From: Prillingera fragicola
Taxonomy: Eukaryota; Basidiomycota; Tremellomycetes; Trichosporonales; Trichosporonaceae
Length of the DNA stretch: 64,000 nt
Assembly (NCBI GenBank): GCA_002335605.1
Contig: BEDY01000001.1
Coordinates: 3,906,001 to 3,970,000, forward strand
Direction of reading: 5' to 3'
Part shown: positions 22,126-33,182 of the stretch, piece after piece
How positions within the stretch are numbered: the first letter of the stretch is position 1
Layout: each line of letters begins with the position of its first letter
Program-made: the position numbers and the translations under genes
The notes under the pieces: generated by a model
Databases searched by the model: none
Seen by the model: the letters and a program-made list of their open reading frames with translations, nothing else
Told to the model about the DNA's origin: nothing

Positions 22126-22582
22126 TGTGGGGGTGTAGTGGTGGATGACGGTTGTGAGAATATGGGCGGAACGAGGTTGCTGTGGGGTGGTGGTCGTGCA
22201 GGTGGAGGTCACTGGGCGGAACCAAGTCGAGTGGTAAAAGTGGAGGTTGTCCACCCAGGGGACGGTGTTGTTGCTTGCACTTCATGGCTCGTCAATGCTT
22301 ACACGATTCTGACATTGAGGTGCTACTGATCGCAGAGAGCAGGGAACGGACCAGGATCTCATCTCAAAGAATGGACTGCAAGTGTTTGAGAGAATGCAGC
22401 AATCTAGACTCCGTGATAGGAAGCCACTACTCCCGGTGGCGGAAAGTCCTTTGGACCGGCGTCGTACCTGTTGCCTTGTTGGGCAGTTGGCATTGCACTG
22501 CACCACAACGTTCACATCCTCCTGCTACTACTACTGTTTACTTGTTGACATCTTGTCCAAACAACATCCAGCCGCAAGCACA
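22126..22582. promoter_or_regulatory. Divergent promoter between the Zn2Cys6 factor and the phosphatase
   Basis: 457 bp separate the two start codons. It is GT-rich on its left half. No TATA box is obvious. A shared promoter makes co-regulation possible; this is inference from position. Confidence 0.5.
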
Positions 22583-24421
22583 ATGTCAGCCAATCTATCA
22601 GCTGGCAGCATTCACTACCCACCAGGTGAGACTACTACGCGAATCAACAAAGGCGCCTGCTAAATCATCAGCGGCCGACTCGTGGTTCAACCTCACATGG
22701 GCAGTCAACGGTACAGGCTCGCCAGGCATCTTTGACTCGTCCTCCACTCCAGACAATCAATATGGGGAATACAACTGTAAGGCATCTTGCTCCTCTCTTA
22801 GGTTCACTCGCAATGCATGCAGCTGACAGCCAGGGTGTGCTGTGCGTGTCTCCTCAGCTGAACCTCCACTTCACCCAGCAGACTAACGTCCAGATGCCTC
22901 ACGTCCGCGCCAGCGAGTACAAGCTGCCCTCGTCGGATCACGAGCTAGTCTACGTCGAAGTCATTCATCGCCACCACAAGCGCACCCCCTACCCCACCAA
23001 CACGTTCTACAAAGAAGTGGATTCTGTGAGTACCACATGTTGAACCAAATAACCGACGCACGCACGTGCACTGACTAACCAACTCTTAGTGGGACTGCAC
23101 AGGAGTAGGCCCCTACCACTATGGCAAGGGGAGCAAGGAGCGAAGTGCGGGGATCTACTGGCAAGCCCAGACAGGGGCCGACAGCGTCAACCCGTTCGCG
23201 CTCGCTGCTCCGCCGGGATTTGAGGGCTCGGCGTGCCGGTTCCCTGCTCTGACTACGTGTGTTCGGCCACAGACTGCTGATACTGACGCTTCAGGCAAGG
23301 GCTGGACGACGCGCGCGAGCATGGCGTTGACCTCAAGGGGGTTTATGGCGATCTGCTGGGTTTCCTCCCTGATGGCGAGGACACGGATGCGTACACGTTC
23401 CGGGTTACCAATAATGACATTACGAGCCAGACCCTTGGGGCTGTTGCGCGCGGCCTCTTTCCCAAAGTGAAAGAGCATCCAGCGTGGATCCAAGTAGGCT
23501 TGTTGACGGAGACACGACGCTAACAGCCAGAGTGAAGCTTACGACTCTCTTGAGCCCACGTTCTGTGAGTAGGCCCGTCGACGAGCCAAAATCTGACTCC
23601 AGCCTGTCCGTACGCCAGTGCGCTCGTCAAGGCAAATGAAGGCTCCAACCCTGCCTGGCTCGCCCACCTCGACGCCTCGGCTGCCCTCAGCGCGCGCATC
23701 GACAAAGTGGCCAACCTGACCTCAGCCAACGAAGACTGGCATGCGAGCTACGACCAGTGCGTCCCATCTTGCTGCTCCACTGACAGCCAGCATCTTTGAC
23801 AATCTCTCAGCCAAGCAGTGCCATGCAAAGGCCACCCCAGCAGGTCTCTCGCAGCAGGACATTGAAACCGTCTATCGCCTCGGCCAGTACGAGTACGCGT
23901 ACCGGTGGCGCGGCTCGGCCAACGCTACACTCTACGCGACGCTCAAGATGGGGCCATGGCTGCTCGAGCTGCAGGACCACCTGCGCAAGGCGGTGCAGGG
24001 CAGCAAGATCAGGTATAGGCACAAGTAGGTGTCTTTGGAGGACGTGGCTGATGGCACTAGTATCGCGCACGACGGATCGATCGCCCCGCTCCTGGGCGCC
24101 CTGCAGATGGCCTACCCTCTGTGGCCAGGCATGGGGTCCGAGGTTGTGTTTGAGCTGTGGAAGCGGAAAAAGAGTAAACGCAGCCTGTGGGCGGCGGCGG
24201 CGCAGTATGCTGCTACCCGCGCCGAGCGGGCTGTTGGGCAGACAACCTCGGGCACCAAGGGGAAGGGAAAGCACTACCTGCGTGTACTCTTCAATGGCCA
24301 GCCGCTCAACACGTCTACGCCGCTGGGCGTGCTGGATATGGTGCCGCTGGAGGAGTTTGAGGGGTATCTGGCCAAGACACTGCCGAGGGACATTGTTGGG
24401 TTGTGTGCGAGTGAGCCCTGA
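22583..24421 (+). CDS. Histidine acid phosphatase family protein
   Basis: Ten exons: 22583-22625, 22672-22776, 22834-22841, 22894-23025, 23090-23256, 23295-23493, 23531-23564, 23603-23756, 23791-24024 and 24061-24421, giving 478 residues. The phosphate-binding motif is HRHHKRTPY (Arg78-Pro84) and the proton donor motif is HDGS (His362-Asp363). Other family landmarks are MPHVRASEY, GLDDAREHGVDL, FRVTNNDITSQ and WPGMGSEVVFELW. An 8-nt exon (22834-22841) restores the conserved YNWC before MPHVR. The N-terminus (MSANLSAGSIHYPP) has no signal peptide, so the protein may be intracellular, or a further upstream exon exists. Introns are as short as 36 nt. Acid phosphatases of this class release phosphate from monoesters. 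Confidence 0.9.
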
Positions 24422-25316
24422 GCTCGTTGGGATGGGAACTAGAGTCGGCTGTAGCCTGTGATACAAGGTACGAGAGCTTACAGTATGATTTGTGTTGCTT
24501 TGTTGCCCGCCTGTTGTGCAAAGATTGCGTATGACGCGGCGTCGACTCCTCCGTCAAAACCTACACTCTAAATACGCAAACACATGAACGGTAACAACGT
24601 GCCAGGTCTCACGCAAACTATCCGAAAGATACAGAACAGCGGTACACGACATAATCAACGTTTGAGTGACACACTGGACAATAACATAGACGCGTCGCGA
24701 CGTGTTATTGACATTTCAGGCACCCAGCACGCGTCGCACCCTGCGTCACGGCTTGCCATGTCTACTCCACCGCTGCTCGCAAGCTCGCACGCGCACGCGA
24801 CTGCGGCACATGGCTTGCATAGCGCGGCACTGTCGATTGTTGGGACGACGCCCGACGGAACGGGGTTTGATGAGGAATCAACAACGCGTCTTTTGCTGAC
24901 TAGAGTTTCCATCCAGGGTTCACCCCGTGTTCCATGTCTCTGGATCTCTGGGTTCTGCGGCGTGGGCGGGTTGGGACGGGAATCGGAACAGAGAGAGAGA
25001 GAATGCATGGCTCGATCTGTCAGGCGGAACGCTGCAGGCTGCAGGTTCTAGATGTAGTCAGCTGGGGCGGCCAGTAGACCGTGCTGAAACAAACGGTTAG
25101 AGTTTGAAACGTTGATCAATGTTGGGTTCCATGTACCCTGCAATGATTTGGTCATCCATACCTAACTCTAAGCTCTCCTCTGTTTGGTCTTGCAGCAAGC
25201 TCAATCTTCACGTAGCACGCGCAGGGGGTCTGTACTGGTCCTCCATAGTAGTCGTCGAGAGACGCGACACACGCCCGTTCTCATCATCCACACAATTGTC
25301 ATCAGCAACGACAGCG
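24422..25316. other. Spacer
   Basis: About 0.9 kb with a short GA run near 24990. No supported gene. The last 200 bp probably hold the promoter of the small cysteine-cluster gene. Confidence 0.5.
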
Positions 25317-26005
25317 ATGCTGGCCAACTTTGAGCGCAGGCTCAAGGACATGCGCGCTGGCGTCGAGCGCAAAAAGGTAAGCCCCCCACAGCCCGCACGC
25401 AGCCACTAACGCAGTGGTGCCAGTCCTACTCGAATCTAAAGTACACAAAGTCGCACCAGCATTCGCCCATCGCCTCGGTCCCATACGCCAACTACACATG
25501 GTCGTCACTGCCGGACGCAGACAGCCGCTCCTCGGACGAGAGCCACGACACGTTCTTCTCCTCGACGGCGTCCTCGAGCGCCAGCGACCTGCTGCTCCTC
25601 GACTTTCCCACCCCACCTCCCCGCGCACCGCGTCACACGACTCCACCCCCAGCCCCGTCCTCAACCACCCACGCCGCACCCGCCCCGCCGACAATCATAA
25701 TATCAGAAGACACAACCCACCTCTCCCCACCCCCCACACCCACGCGCCCAGCCACGCACCCCGCCGACCTCGCGTCGCGCAGGCAGTTCCGCGCCGCGCA
25801 ACCGCACGGCGCCTGCCTGTGCCCGGCCTGCCTGGCGGAGAGGCTGGGGCGGACCCCGACGGCCGACGACGAGGCGACCGCCACGGGCGCGTGTGTGTGT
25901 CTCGCGTGCTTGGTCGTTGGGCGGGCGCGGCGGATGCGTGTTTGTGGGCCCAAGTTTGAGGGGGAGGAGTGGGAGGAGGGGGTGGGGAGTTGGGAGGTGG
26001 GATGA
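25317..26005 (+). CDS. Small protein with paired CxCxxC clusters
   Basis: Exon 1 (25317-25376) encodes MLANFERRLKDMRAGVERKK. A 47-nt intron with branch CACTAAC and acceptor CCAG leads into exon 2 (25424-26005), giving 213 residues. The middle is Ser/Thr/Pro-rich and probably disordered (TPPPRAPRHTTPPPAPSS). The C-terminal third has two copies of a CxCxxC pattern about 26 residues apart, ACLCPACLAERLGR and ACVCLACLVVGRARR, with one more Cys shortly after. This would suit a zinc ribbon or Fe-S site. The tail is acidic (FEGEEWEEGVGSWEVG). The long frame in exon 2 has no internal ATG until near the end, so the gene is visible only after splicing. Family unknown. Confidence 0.72.
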
Positions 26006-26544
26006 GTGGGTCGGGGGATCGCGCCGAGGACGGGCCGGGGGCGCCGAGGTTGGGTTGTTGCGGCCGGGAGAGAGCGAATCGGCTCGTTCGCTGCTTGCTG
26101 TTCCGCGGTCCAGGTATGGGCCTTTGGAATAGCCGTGGTGTTGCCGCTGGGTTGCCGGACCGGGCCTTTGGCGGCGACGGAGGGGCAGTTGATGGCGGGC
26201 GGGTGAGAGCGGGTGAGCTGCGGACCCGTGACCGTGCTGTACATGTGCAGAGTGTTGTAACATATACATATAATGAATATTGGACTATGACGTTACATTG
26301 AGCGCGGGTACTGGGAGACATGTCTGTGGGTGTGGCCTAAGTGGCACTCTTAAACTCAAGCGTTCACCCAGGTCCGCGAATGGCCATTGACGGACCACAT
26401 ACTCTTGGTCAAAGTCCAGGCAGGCCACGCATGTATTCAGCACAAATTTGGGAAAGTGAACAACCGCTCGGGCAGCTCCACAGAAATTGGACGCTCGGCA
26501 GGAGGAAGACGTGGCAACTGGGGGATGGCGGACTTACCGCCAAG

Positions 26545-26985
26545 ATTGACAGCCAAATCAAGGCAATGGTCCCTATCAGTGGAGGCTTTTCTCGTGGCGC
26601 CGTCGCGGCTCTCTTCCTGTTTGGTGTCTTCTACTCTTTCGGTTTCACCCCCCTCCAATCAGTCATGCCTACCGAGGCGCTCGAGACGACCACCCGTGCC
26701 AAGGGCCTCGCCTTTTCGTCTTTTAGCCTCTCGGCCATCGGTTTCATCAACCAGTTTGCCGCCCCCATCGGTCTCGGCAACATGGGCTACAAGTACATTT
26801 GGATCTTTGTCGGCCTCGACTATGTCTTTGTTGCCATCTGGTACTTTTTCACCGTCGAGTCCCGCGGCCGCACCCTCGAGGAGCTCGAGTACATCTACCA
26901 GCAGCCCAAGCCTGTCCAGGCTTCCAAGAAGATGGACAAGGTCGTCGTCACGGGAGACGGCCACGTCGTGCAGGTCGACGAGTAG
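26545..26985 (+). pseudogene. C-terminal fragment of an MFS sugar transporter
   Basis: About 145 residues match the last four transmembrane segments of fungal hexose/lactose permeases. These are GAVAALFLFGVFYSFGFTPLQ, the loop EALETTTRAKGLAFSSF, FINQFAAPIGLGNMGYKYIW, a further segment VFVAIWYFF, and the cytoplasmic signature TVESRGRTLEELE. The normal 12-segment protein is about 500-550 residues; the first eight segments are missing. The frame extends upstream to 26341 through sequence with no transporter similarity, which is probably just open by chance. It could be a relic of a deletion or rearrangement. Codon choice in the fragment (C/G-ending) is still that of a functional gene, suggesting recent truncation. 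Confidence 0.75.
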
Positions 26986-28203
26986 GGGACTTGGAGGGCA
27001 GGAGGCAAGGAAGAAAAGGGCAGTTGTAGGTGAAACGAGGGCCTTCACCCAGCGACATCGAATTCAACTTGATGTGTCGATGGAATGTTACGTAGGTTTG
27101 AAAGAAGAGACCGAGAATGAATACTTGCGCTCCATACCTTGATCCTGTGTGCGACCCTCGGTCGCTGTATCGTCTTTCACTGTCCTTCTACCCAAGATCC
27201 TTACCCCAGCCGCCCTTGCTTCGCCGATTCCAGCCTTGCAAAAGACACTTGGCTGCTTTTATTCTCGGAGCATGTTCGCAGAGTGCGTCACGAGTCGAGA
27301 CCGCAGCGCCAAGGTTGACGGCATGCACCGCCCTCGGTCGCCAATCCAGACCCGAGATCCGAGATCATTCCCTCGGTCAGCGTTCATCCTCACCGCTGCG
27401 GTGCAGCATTCACCGACTTTGGCTGCAGTGAGTCCCAGAAATGGCAGTGTGGGCAGCCGCTATGGTCAGCGTTGTGCACGACGAAGGCTCACATTGCCAA
27501 GGTGGAGAGGTCGAACAGCCGCGTTTAGATGTCAGTTGGGTTGTCAGGTCGTCAGTCTAGTACGTCTCTAGTTCCTGGTCAGCTCAGAGAGGTAAGGATG
27601 TCGTCCCGAATGTACAGTTGCACAGCTCCGAGAATGCGGGGGGCTGGCTTGAGGACGTAATGTGAAGGTGATACACGCGATCCCACCGCCAGTTGGGCCG
27701 AGATGGCGCTCCATACGGGCATGTAAAGCCACTACAACCGATGCAAGTGATCCAGGGATGGCCGGCTAATAGATGTTGGTCTAAATATTATCAAAGATGA
27801 GAGCCGAAAAAGGCAAGGGGAATAGACACGATAGGAACAAACGCGCTGGTGGTGGGAGGGGCAGGAACGTGTCCTGTGGCGGTGACACCGAGCTCACTGG
27901 TGGCCTGTCCTGCGCGTGGCTGTACCTTGCATGCATAGGGTGGTGGGTGCCGATGCGGTGCTAGTAGGAGTGCAAAACAGACTCTGTGACACCTACTGTA
28001 GACGGATGTCGTAAGCGGCTGACACCAAACGAGCACGTCGAGTACACCAAGTCAGGCCCGTCCGTGAACAGTATTGACACTGCCCTCCGTTCCGGCCAGT
28101 GCAAAGCTGTACTGACTTTTACTTTACGTTTCATGCGATCCTCTTCTCCTCTTCATCTCCTTTTGGATCCTGCTGCCCTCCTCTGCTCACCACTCTCAGC
28201 GCC
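26986..28203. other. Spacer
   Basis: About 1.2 kb after the transporter fragment. No supported gene or repeat was seen; open frames are short and mutually overlapping. Confidence 0.5.
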
Positions 28204-28716
28204 ATGGAGTATCACAAGCCCCTTGACACGGCGTGGCGGCATCTGCCCAGCTGGCATGTCGCCGACGTGACTGCCACTAACAGCGCACGCGATGTAGTGA
28301 GTCCATGCGCCGAGCAGAGTGATCGCGCCGTAGTTCACAACTGACAGTCAGTGCCCACCACTTGTCAGCCTCGAGCCACGGCCGCGGGCAGGGAAACAGA
28401 CAGCCACACCACCACGTCCTCGTCAGGCGGATCGGCCGACACGTCCAGCGCTGCCGACGCCGACCCGGACCACCGCGGCACCGAAGGGATGAACAGGTTT
28501 GAGCTGTCAGCTGGTGCTTCCTCCGGCCTCAAGCGGCACCCGCTTCATATGCGCCATGGCCGACAGTCGCTCTACCCCTCCGAGTGGCGTCGGCAAGCAA
28601 GGCATCGTCTACCATCGCTGCACACACCATGGCCGTCACCATCGAGCCAGCTCGTCGGATTGCGTCTTGTCTCTGCCAGCCACCGCCAGCGTAACAGCCA
28701 GACTCGGACTCAGTAG
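28204..28716 (+). CDS. Small hypothetical protein, two exons
   Basis: Exon 1 (28204-28296) encodes MEYHKPLDTAWRHLPSWHV... ending in a GTA codon before a strong GTGAGT donor. An intron with a CTGAC branch point leads to the acceptor TTGTCAG and exon 2 (28369-28716), for about 146 residues. Exon 2 begins with a Ser/Thr/Asp-rich segment (HTTTSSSGGSADTSSAADAD) and ends His/Arg-rich. No domain is recognised. The downstream part could instead use another frame that stays open to 28783. Confidence rests on the splice signals only. Confidence 0.42.
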
Positions 28717-29110
28717 TCCGGGCTGGTGGACCTGGAAAGACGATGTGAACCGAGGCACCCACTGGAGGCACCGTCACGTTTGACCTCGAGTTTGAGTTGG
28801 GTGACCGAGCTAGTTTTCCTCCAGACGACATGACGCTTGGCCCGTCATGTTCGCCGGTGACGGGCGAGGCAGATGTGTCGTGACCCGTACTCTGTCCCAG
28901 CCCTTCAACTGAGGGCGCCGTTCCTTGTGTGCCTGTCGCCTGCTCCCAACGTCCAGAGGAGACTGACGAAACTCTTGCATAACGCTATATAGGTCTATGA
29001 TCAAATGCACAACAGTAATGATACACACAGTGGAGAGGCGGACACGCACTCGTGTGTTGGCGGCGCACACGATGGATTATTGATATTGCCCTCGCTTCCG
29101 ACGTTGATCT

Positions 29111-29827
29111 CTACACACTCCCCCTCCTCCCCCACGCAAGCACCAGCGCCGGCGACCGACAGCCGGCCATCCCCAGCTCAGGCTTCGCGCTGACGCTCAT
29201 AACCGCACCCAAGCTCGCCCCTTCTGCAAGCTGTGCACTGCATTCGTGTGGGGAAAAGTAGTCCAACTCCTCGTCGCACGGGGTGACGATCGAACCCGAC
29301 TGGGGCCAGCAGCACGGCGGCGTGAGCGGCGTGTCCTCGTCCGTGTCCGTGTCACCGTCGTCCTCGGCAGGCTCCTCAATGACATCCGGGAGAGTGAGGA
29401 AGAACACCCCCGCGCGCCGTCGCGGGCGCGGCGTGTCGTACAGCTGCGGAAAATCTGAATCGTACTCGAACGACCCAAACTCGTCGAGCTCGAGCACGTC
29501 TCGGGCTGATTTCCGTGGCGTCGTTTCAGCCATTCGCCGGGGTTTACTCCCCGACCAAGCGCACGTTTCACCAGGTGCTGGCAAGTTGATGTCTGCGGCT
29601 TCGACGACCTCGATGAGCGTTTCGAGGACTGGGAGCGACCTGGGCCGTCGTGGGGTGGTAGCTGCTGTGCCTTCTGTGCGTGGTGGGCGCTTGCTGCGCG
29701 CGTGGCGGGGTGGTTCGAAATGGGAGAATGGGGCTAGAGACGCGTCATGCGCCGTGCGGACGGGGTTGGCCACTGTTGTGCGCGAGGGCGGTGGCTCGGG
29801 CAAGCTTGAGGATGCACGACACGACAT
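29111..29827 (-). CDS. Hypothetical Ser/Pro-rich protein with an acidic C-terminal region
   Basis: From the ATG at 29827 the frame encodes 238 residues (MSCRASSSLPEPPPSRTT...). The second half has coding character: ARDVLELDEFGSFEYDSDF, then LYDTPRPRRRAGVFFLTLPD and an acidic run EEPAEDDGDTDTDEDTPLTP. The same frame remains open upstream to 30451 (446 residues in all), but that part is Arg/His/Ala-rich and overlaps equally open frames, so I place the start conservatively at 29827. No membrane segment or domain is recognised. It may be a nuclear or signalling protein judging by acidic and phosphorylatable stretches, but that is a guess. Confidence 0.52.
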   Translation of the reverse strand: MSCRASSSLPEPPPSRTTVANPVRTAHDASLAPFSHFEPPRHARSKRPPRTEGTAATTPRRPRSLPVLETLIEVVEAADINLPAPGETCAWSGSKPRRMAETTPRKSARDVLELDEFGSFEYDSDFPQLYDTPRPRRRAGVFFLTLPDVIEEPAEDDGDTDTDEDTPLTPPCCWPQSGSIVTPCDEELDYFSPHECSAQLAEGASLGAVMSVSAKPELGMAGCRSPALVLAWGRRGSV

Positions 29828-30451
29828 GGCGAATGATAATGAGGAGAAGGATGAAGGCAAACAGGTGTCGACTAGATATGTACTAGCTGCAGAAGCACCA
29901 CTCGGAGCACTCGCAGACGTCGACTCTTCGGCTGCCGCCGCACACTGCCTCACGAGGGTGTCCGGCGTTCGACGCGCCGGATCCTCCGGAGTCGCCTGAC
30001 AGTGCACACGATCTGCATAATCTGCACGATCCTGGCCGGTCTGGCCGGCGTCCTCGCCCATCCCGCTGGCCTGGACTGCCACTGCATGCTCCTGAATGCC
30101 CTCGGCGACTTGCGGACACTTGTTCTCCTCCTTGTAAACACCAACCTTCTCGTGCCTGCGGGTCATGTTGTTCGCATGCGGCCACGAGGCCGGATTCGGC
30201 GCCGGAAGGCGTGCCGTGAGTGCGAGCCTGAGCCATGTCAGAACACGCACGACGATGCTGCGCTGCGTTTCCGACCTCGAGGCGAGGGGGTGGTAGCCCT
30301 GGGTGCGGGGGTGGAGTGGGCAGGACTCTGGCTGCTGTGTGTGGTGACGGCGTTGCGAGCTCGAGTGTCGAGTCACTGATGCGGGCTTCGGTGTGCGCTG
30401 GAACGGTTCCCTTGCCATGGCGCTGAGCATGATCGAGTTGCTGATCGACAT

Positions 30452-33182
30452 TCTGCGTGATTCGCGGTGAAGTCGAAGGAAGCCTAGAGGTTCCCCTGGT
30501 GCGACTCCTCAGCCCGAGTGGGAGCGGGACACTGCCGTACACCAGAGTGGCTAGTGATAGTTGCACGGCGTGCTAGCCAAACGTATGGAGATGGAGATGG
30601 GCAAAGAGAGATAGGTTGCTGCTCTTAAGGTGAAGCTGGGTTGTCATGGAGATTGCGTGGTGTGGTACCAACGGCAGGATGTGACAATTGTGACTACAAA
30701 GGAAGAGGGAGGATTGTTCGTCGACCTCTTTGGGGTGATAAAGCACACGATCTCGCCCGTGTATTAGAATCTTTCGAGGTCCAAGACTGGAGGTTGCCGT
30801 CAGTGTGGGGTTCTGCGGAGGAGATCGGATGGCTAGTCGATGAGAACAGGTCTGTGCATGCAGAGGTGTGGGTGTCAGTATCGATGCCTTCTATGCCGGT
30901 CATCACACTATTCCTCGTAAACACGGCCACAGTGAATGCTACGGAAGTGGTCGGACAAGTGTTTGTGTGCGCTGCAGATGCCATTGCTACCGAGAAGCGA
31001 GAATCAGCAGCCGATCAGCTCATCAACCAAGTACACTTGAGACTTCCTGAGATGAGGCGTAGAAGCCGCCTTGGTCTGGGTCAGAAAGGAGGCAAGCTGG
31101 AGCAGTTGCGGCAGTCACTCGACACGACCTGGACAACGCCTCAAGAAGCGACAACCTTGACCACCTGTGTCTCACAGTATAGTCTGGGCCAGTTGCCACG
31201 CACAGACAGACTCGCCACAACTACTTCAGGCCTATTTGGTACCCTTTTTGTCAAGATCATCGTACATTGCAGCCCGAACAACTGGCGAGGATGACGATCA
31301 GATGCAATGATAGACAATATTGCAACGTTCTCCGGCAGCCGGCTCCGATGAGCCGAGTTCAGCATGCACCTCGGTGATCAACCTGTTCACCTTCTGCATA
31401 CCGGCCTCCCGGGGCCAGACGCACCGTTGAACGCGAGAGCCATATCAAGAAGGCGATCGCTCACCTCGGCAAGATTGGCGAAACCCACTCCCAACGGCCT
31501 TCCGTCAAGATCCCACACCGCTGCCTTCCGTTCCGAAGCGTACGAGGACACGAGGACTGGCCAAGATAGAGCGGCAGCGGACATGTCAGTCCGCAGAATA
31601 TGTCAGCAACCTTCCGTCCAGCCCATCCAGCACTGAGCAGCGGCGTCAACGCGTCCGGCAGGAGCAGGCCCCAACCTTTACATTCCAACCCCGCACAGGC
31701 CACAGAGCCTGGGCCACAGGCGGCGGCCCCGCTGAGTTGACGGCGGCGGCGGCGGCGAGCGAGTGATGGGACGAGCAATGTAAGAACAAGTGATCGATGA
31801 CTGCTTGGCCGGGTCGGGTGCTCCGACTGCGCGTGATGTGCGCCCAACAAGTCGCGTGTGGAGCCCCAACCGCTGTCTGCATGGCTTGCGCGTGTCTAAG
31901 GCATGCCATGTGCCATGCCCAGCAGGTTGTGCATGGACTAGTGGGTAGTTAGTGACGGCGATAGGAGGGCCTGGCGCGGCCGTCCACCTCCGTGGGCCAT
32001 ATGTGGCCCCGCTTCACCTCCGCACTGTGTGCTCCACTGCCGCCTATTTCTCTGGGAGTGATTCGCTAAAGTGTGTCCCAGATCCAGGACCGTTGGCTGG
32101 TCTATTTTGCACGCATGCCACGGCGCTGCTCTGCTCTGCAGACTGCTCAGCTGCAGCAGAGGGAGCATCGAACGAGGAGTGGATGAGCGGCAGGTACCGC
32201 ACGTCTCTGGCCGCGGGAACGGAAGCCGCATTTTGTCCGTGCTTCCGGACAGTGCAGATTTAGCATGCCTATTAGGATGGTACGCAGGCCTATGAGGGAA
32301 ATTGGAATGCCTAGCATGAACCGCGGCAGGCCTACACATGCTACACCCACGTGCTTGGTGCCTGCGGGACAGATCGTGACCATGAGGGTTGCTAGTCATT
32401 CCAGAGCCGCAACTCTCCGCACACTCTTCGTCTCGTCTCCTCGTACGTGCGCGGAGCAATTGGCCTGGCGATATTGGCCGCCGTCCTGCAGGCCGCTCTG
32501 CAATACCGACCCAAAGGTTGCTACTATTCTCGTCGTTGTCGTCGTTTGAGATTTGGCATTTGAGAGAATCAGCAGACCTTGCGTCGAGTACAGCATTCGG
32601 ATCATGTCTCCCGGTACGGACAGTCTGCGCTGGGAGGAATGCAGCAGAGTATGCAACAGCGAGCGCAGGGCATGGTCAGCAGCATTGTTGGCTAGAGTCA
32701 GCTGCCAGTCAAATCCCGGTTCGGTGGCTGTTGCGCCTACGTCAGGGCATGTTTTAATATGATAGTGCCTGGGAGAGTGTCACCCTGGGATGGTTTTGGT
32801 CATCTCCCTCCCCTGCATGCCCTGCGCTCATCTTTGGTCATGTCGCGTAAATCGCAATAATCTCTGCAAAAAGGGCGAGCATGCGGGCGAGTGAGACGCA
32901 GCGGCGACGGGGCAGCGAGACCAGAGACCAGCCCCGGACATCACGGCCGTTCTCGCACGGAGCCAGCGCGGGGTGCAGTCCTGCGATCCTGCGGAGAATC
33001 CTCTTGGCAACTGGCCATGTATAAGTAGGATGAGCAGTCTGCCCTATCTGCCCCGCGTTTACACGTTTACACCACCCTCATCTCCACACCACTGCTACTC
33101 AACACTGTCCACTAGACGACAGCACCACTACCACCCACGACTCACCGCCATTATTTCCACCATCGCCTCCCCCACCCCCAGG
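30452..33182. other. Gene-poor spacer
   Basis: A 217-codon + strand frame at 30641-31294 has no ATG near its beginning and no domain, and a 173-codon minus frame at 31938-32459 is Arg/His-rich. Neither is accepted. TATAAG at 33020-33025 belongs to the transporter gene that follows. Confidence 0.5.
33020..33025 (+). promoter_or_regulatory. TATA-like element of acetate transporter paralogue 2
   Basis: TATAAG lies about 160 bp before the preferred ATG at 33183. The spacing matches other TATA-containing genes in the window. Confidence 0.45.

Noticed and set aside
22834..22841. Alternative phosphatase model with a 25-nt intron or unspliced CSLAMHAADSQ segment
   Set aside because: 25 nt is too short for an intron here, and the result loses the conserved YNWC-MPHVR block that the 8-nt exon restores.
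29283..29999. 238-codon + strand frame opposite the acidic unknown gene
   Set aside because: Ser/Val/Arg composition is the complement of the acidic Ser/Pro protein on the other strand, which has the better coding character.
30641..31294. 217-codon + strand frame
   Set aside because: It opens on TTG; the first in-frame ATG is far inside, and no splice acceptor or domain was found to support it.
31938..32459. 173-codon minus-strand frame
   Set aside because: Arg/His-rich composition typical of antisense or random GC-rich frames.
32973..33182. Upstream in-frame ATGs for the second acetate transporter
   Set aside because: They lie at or before the TATA-like element and encode leader-like Pro/Ser/His sequence with no family similarity.
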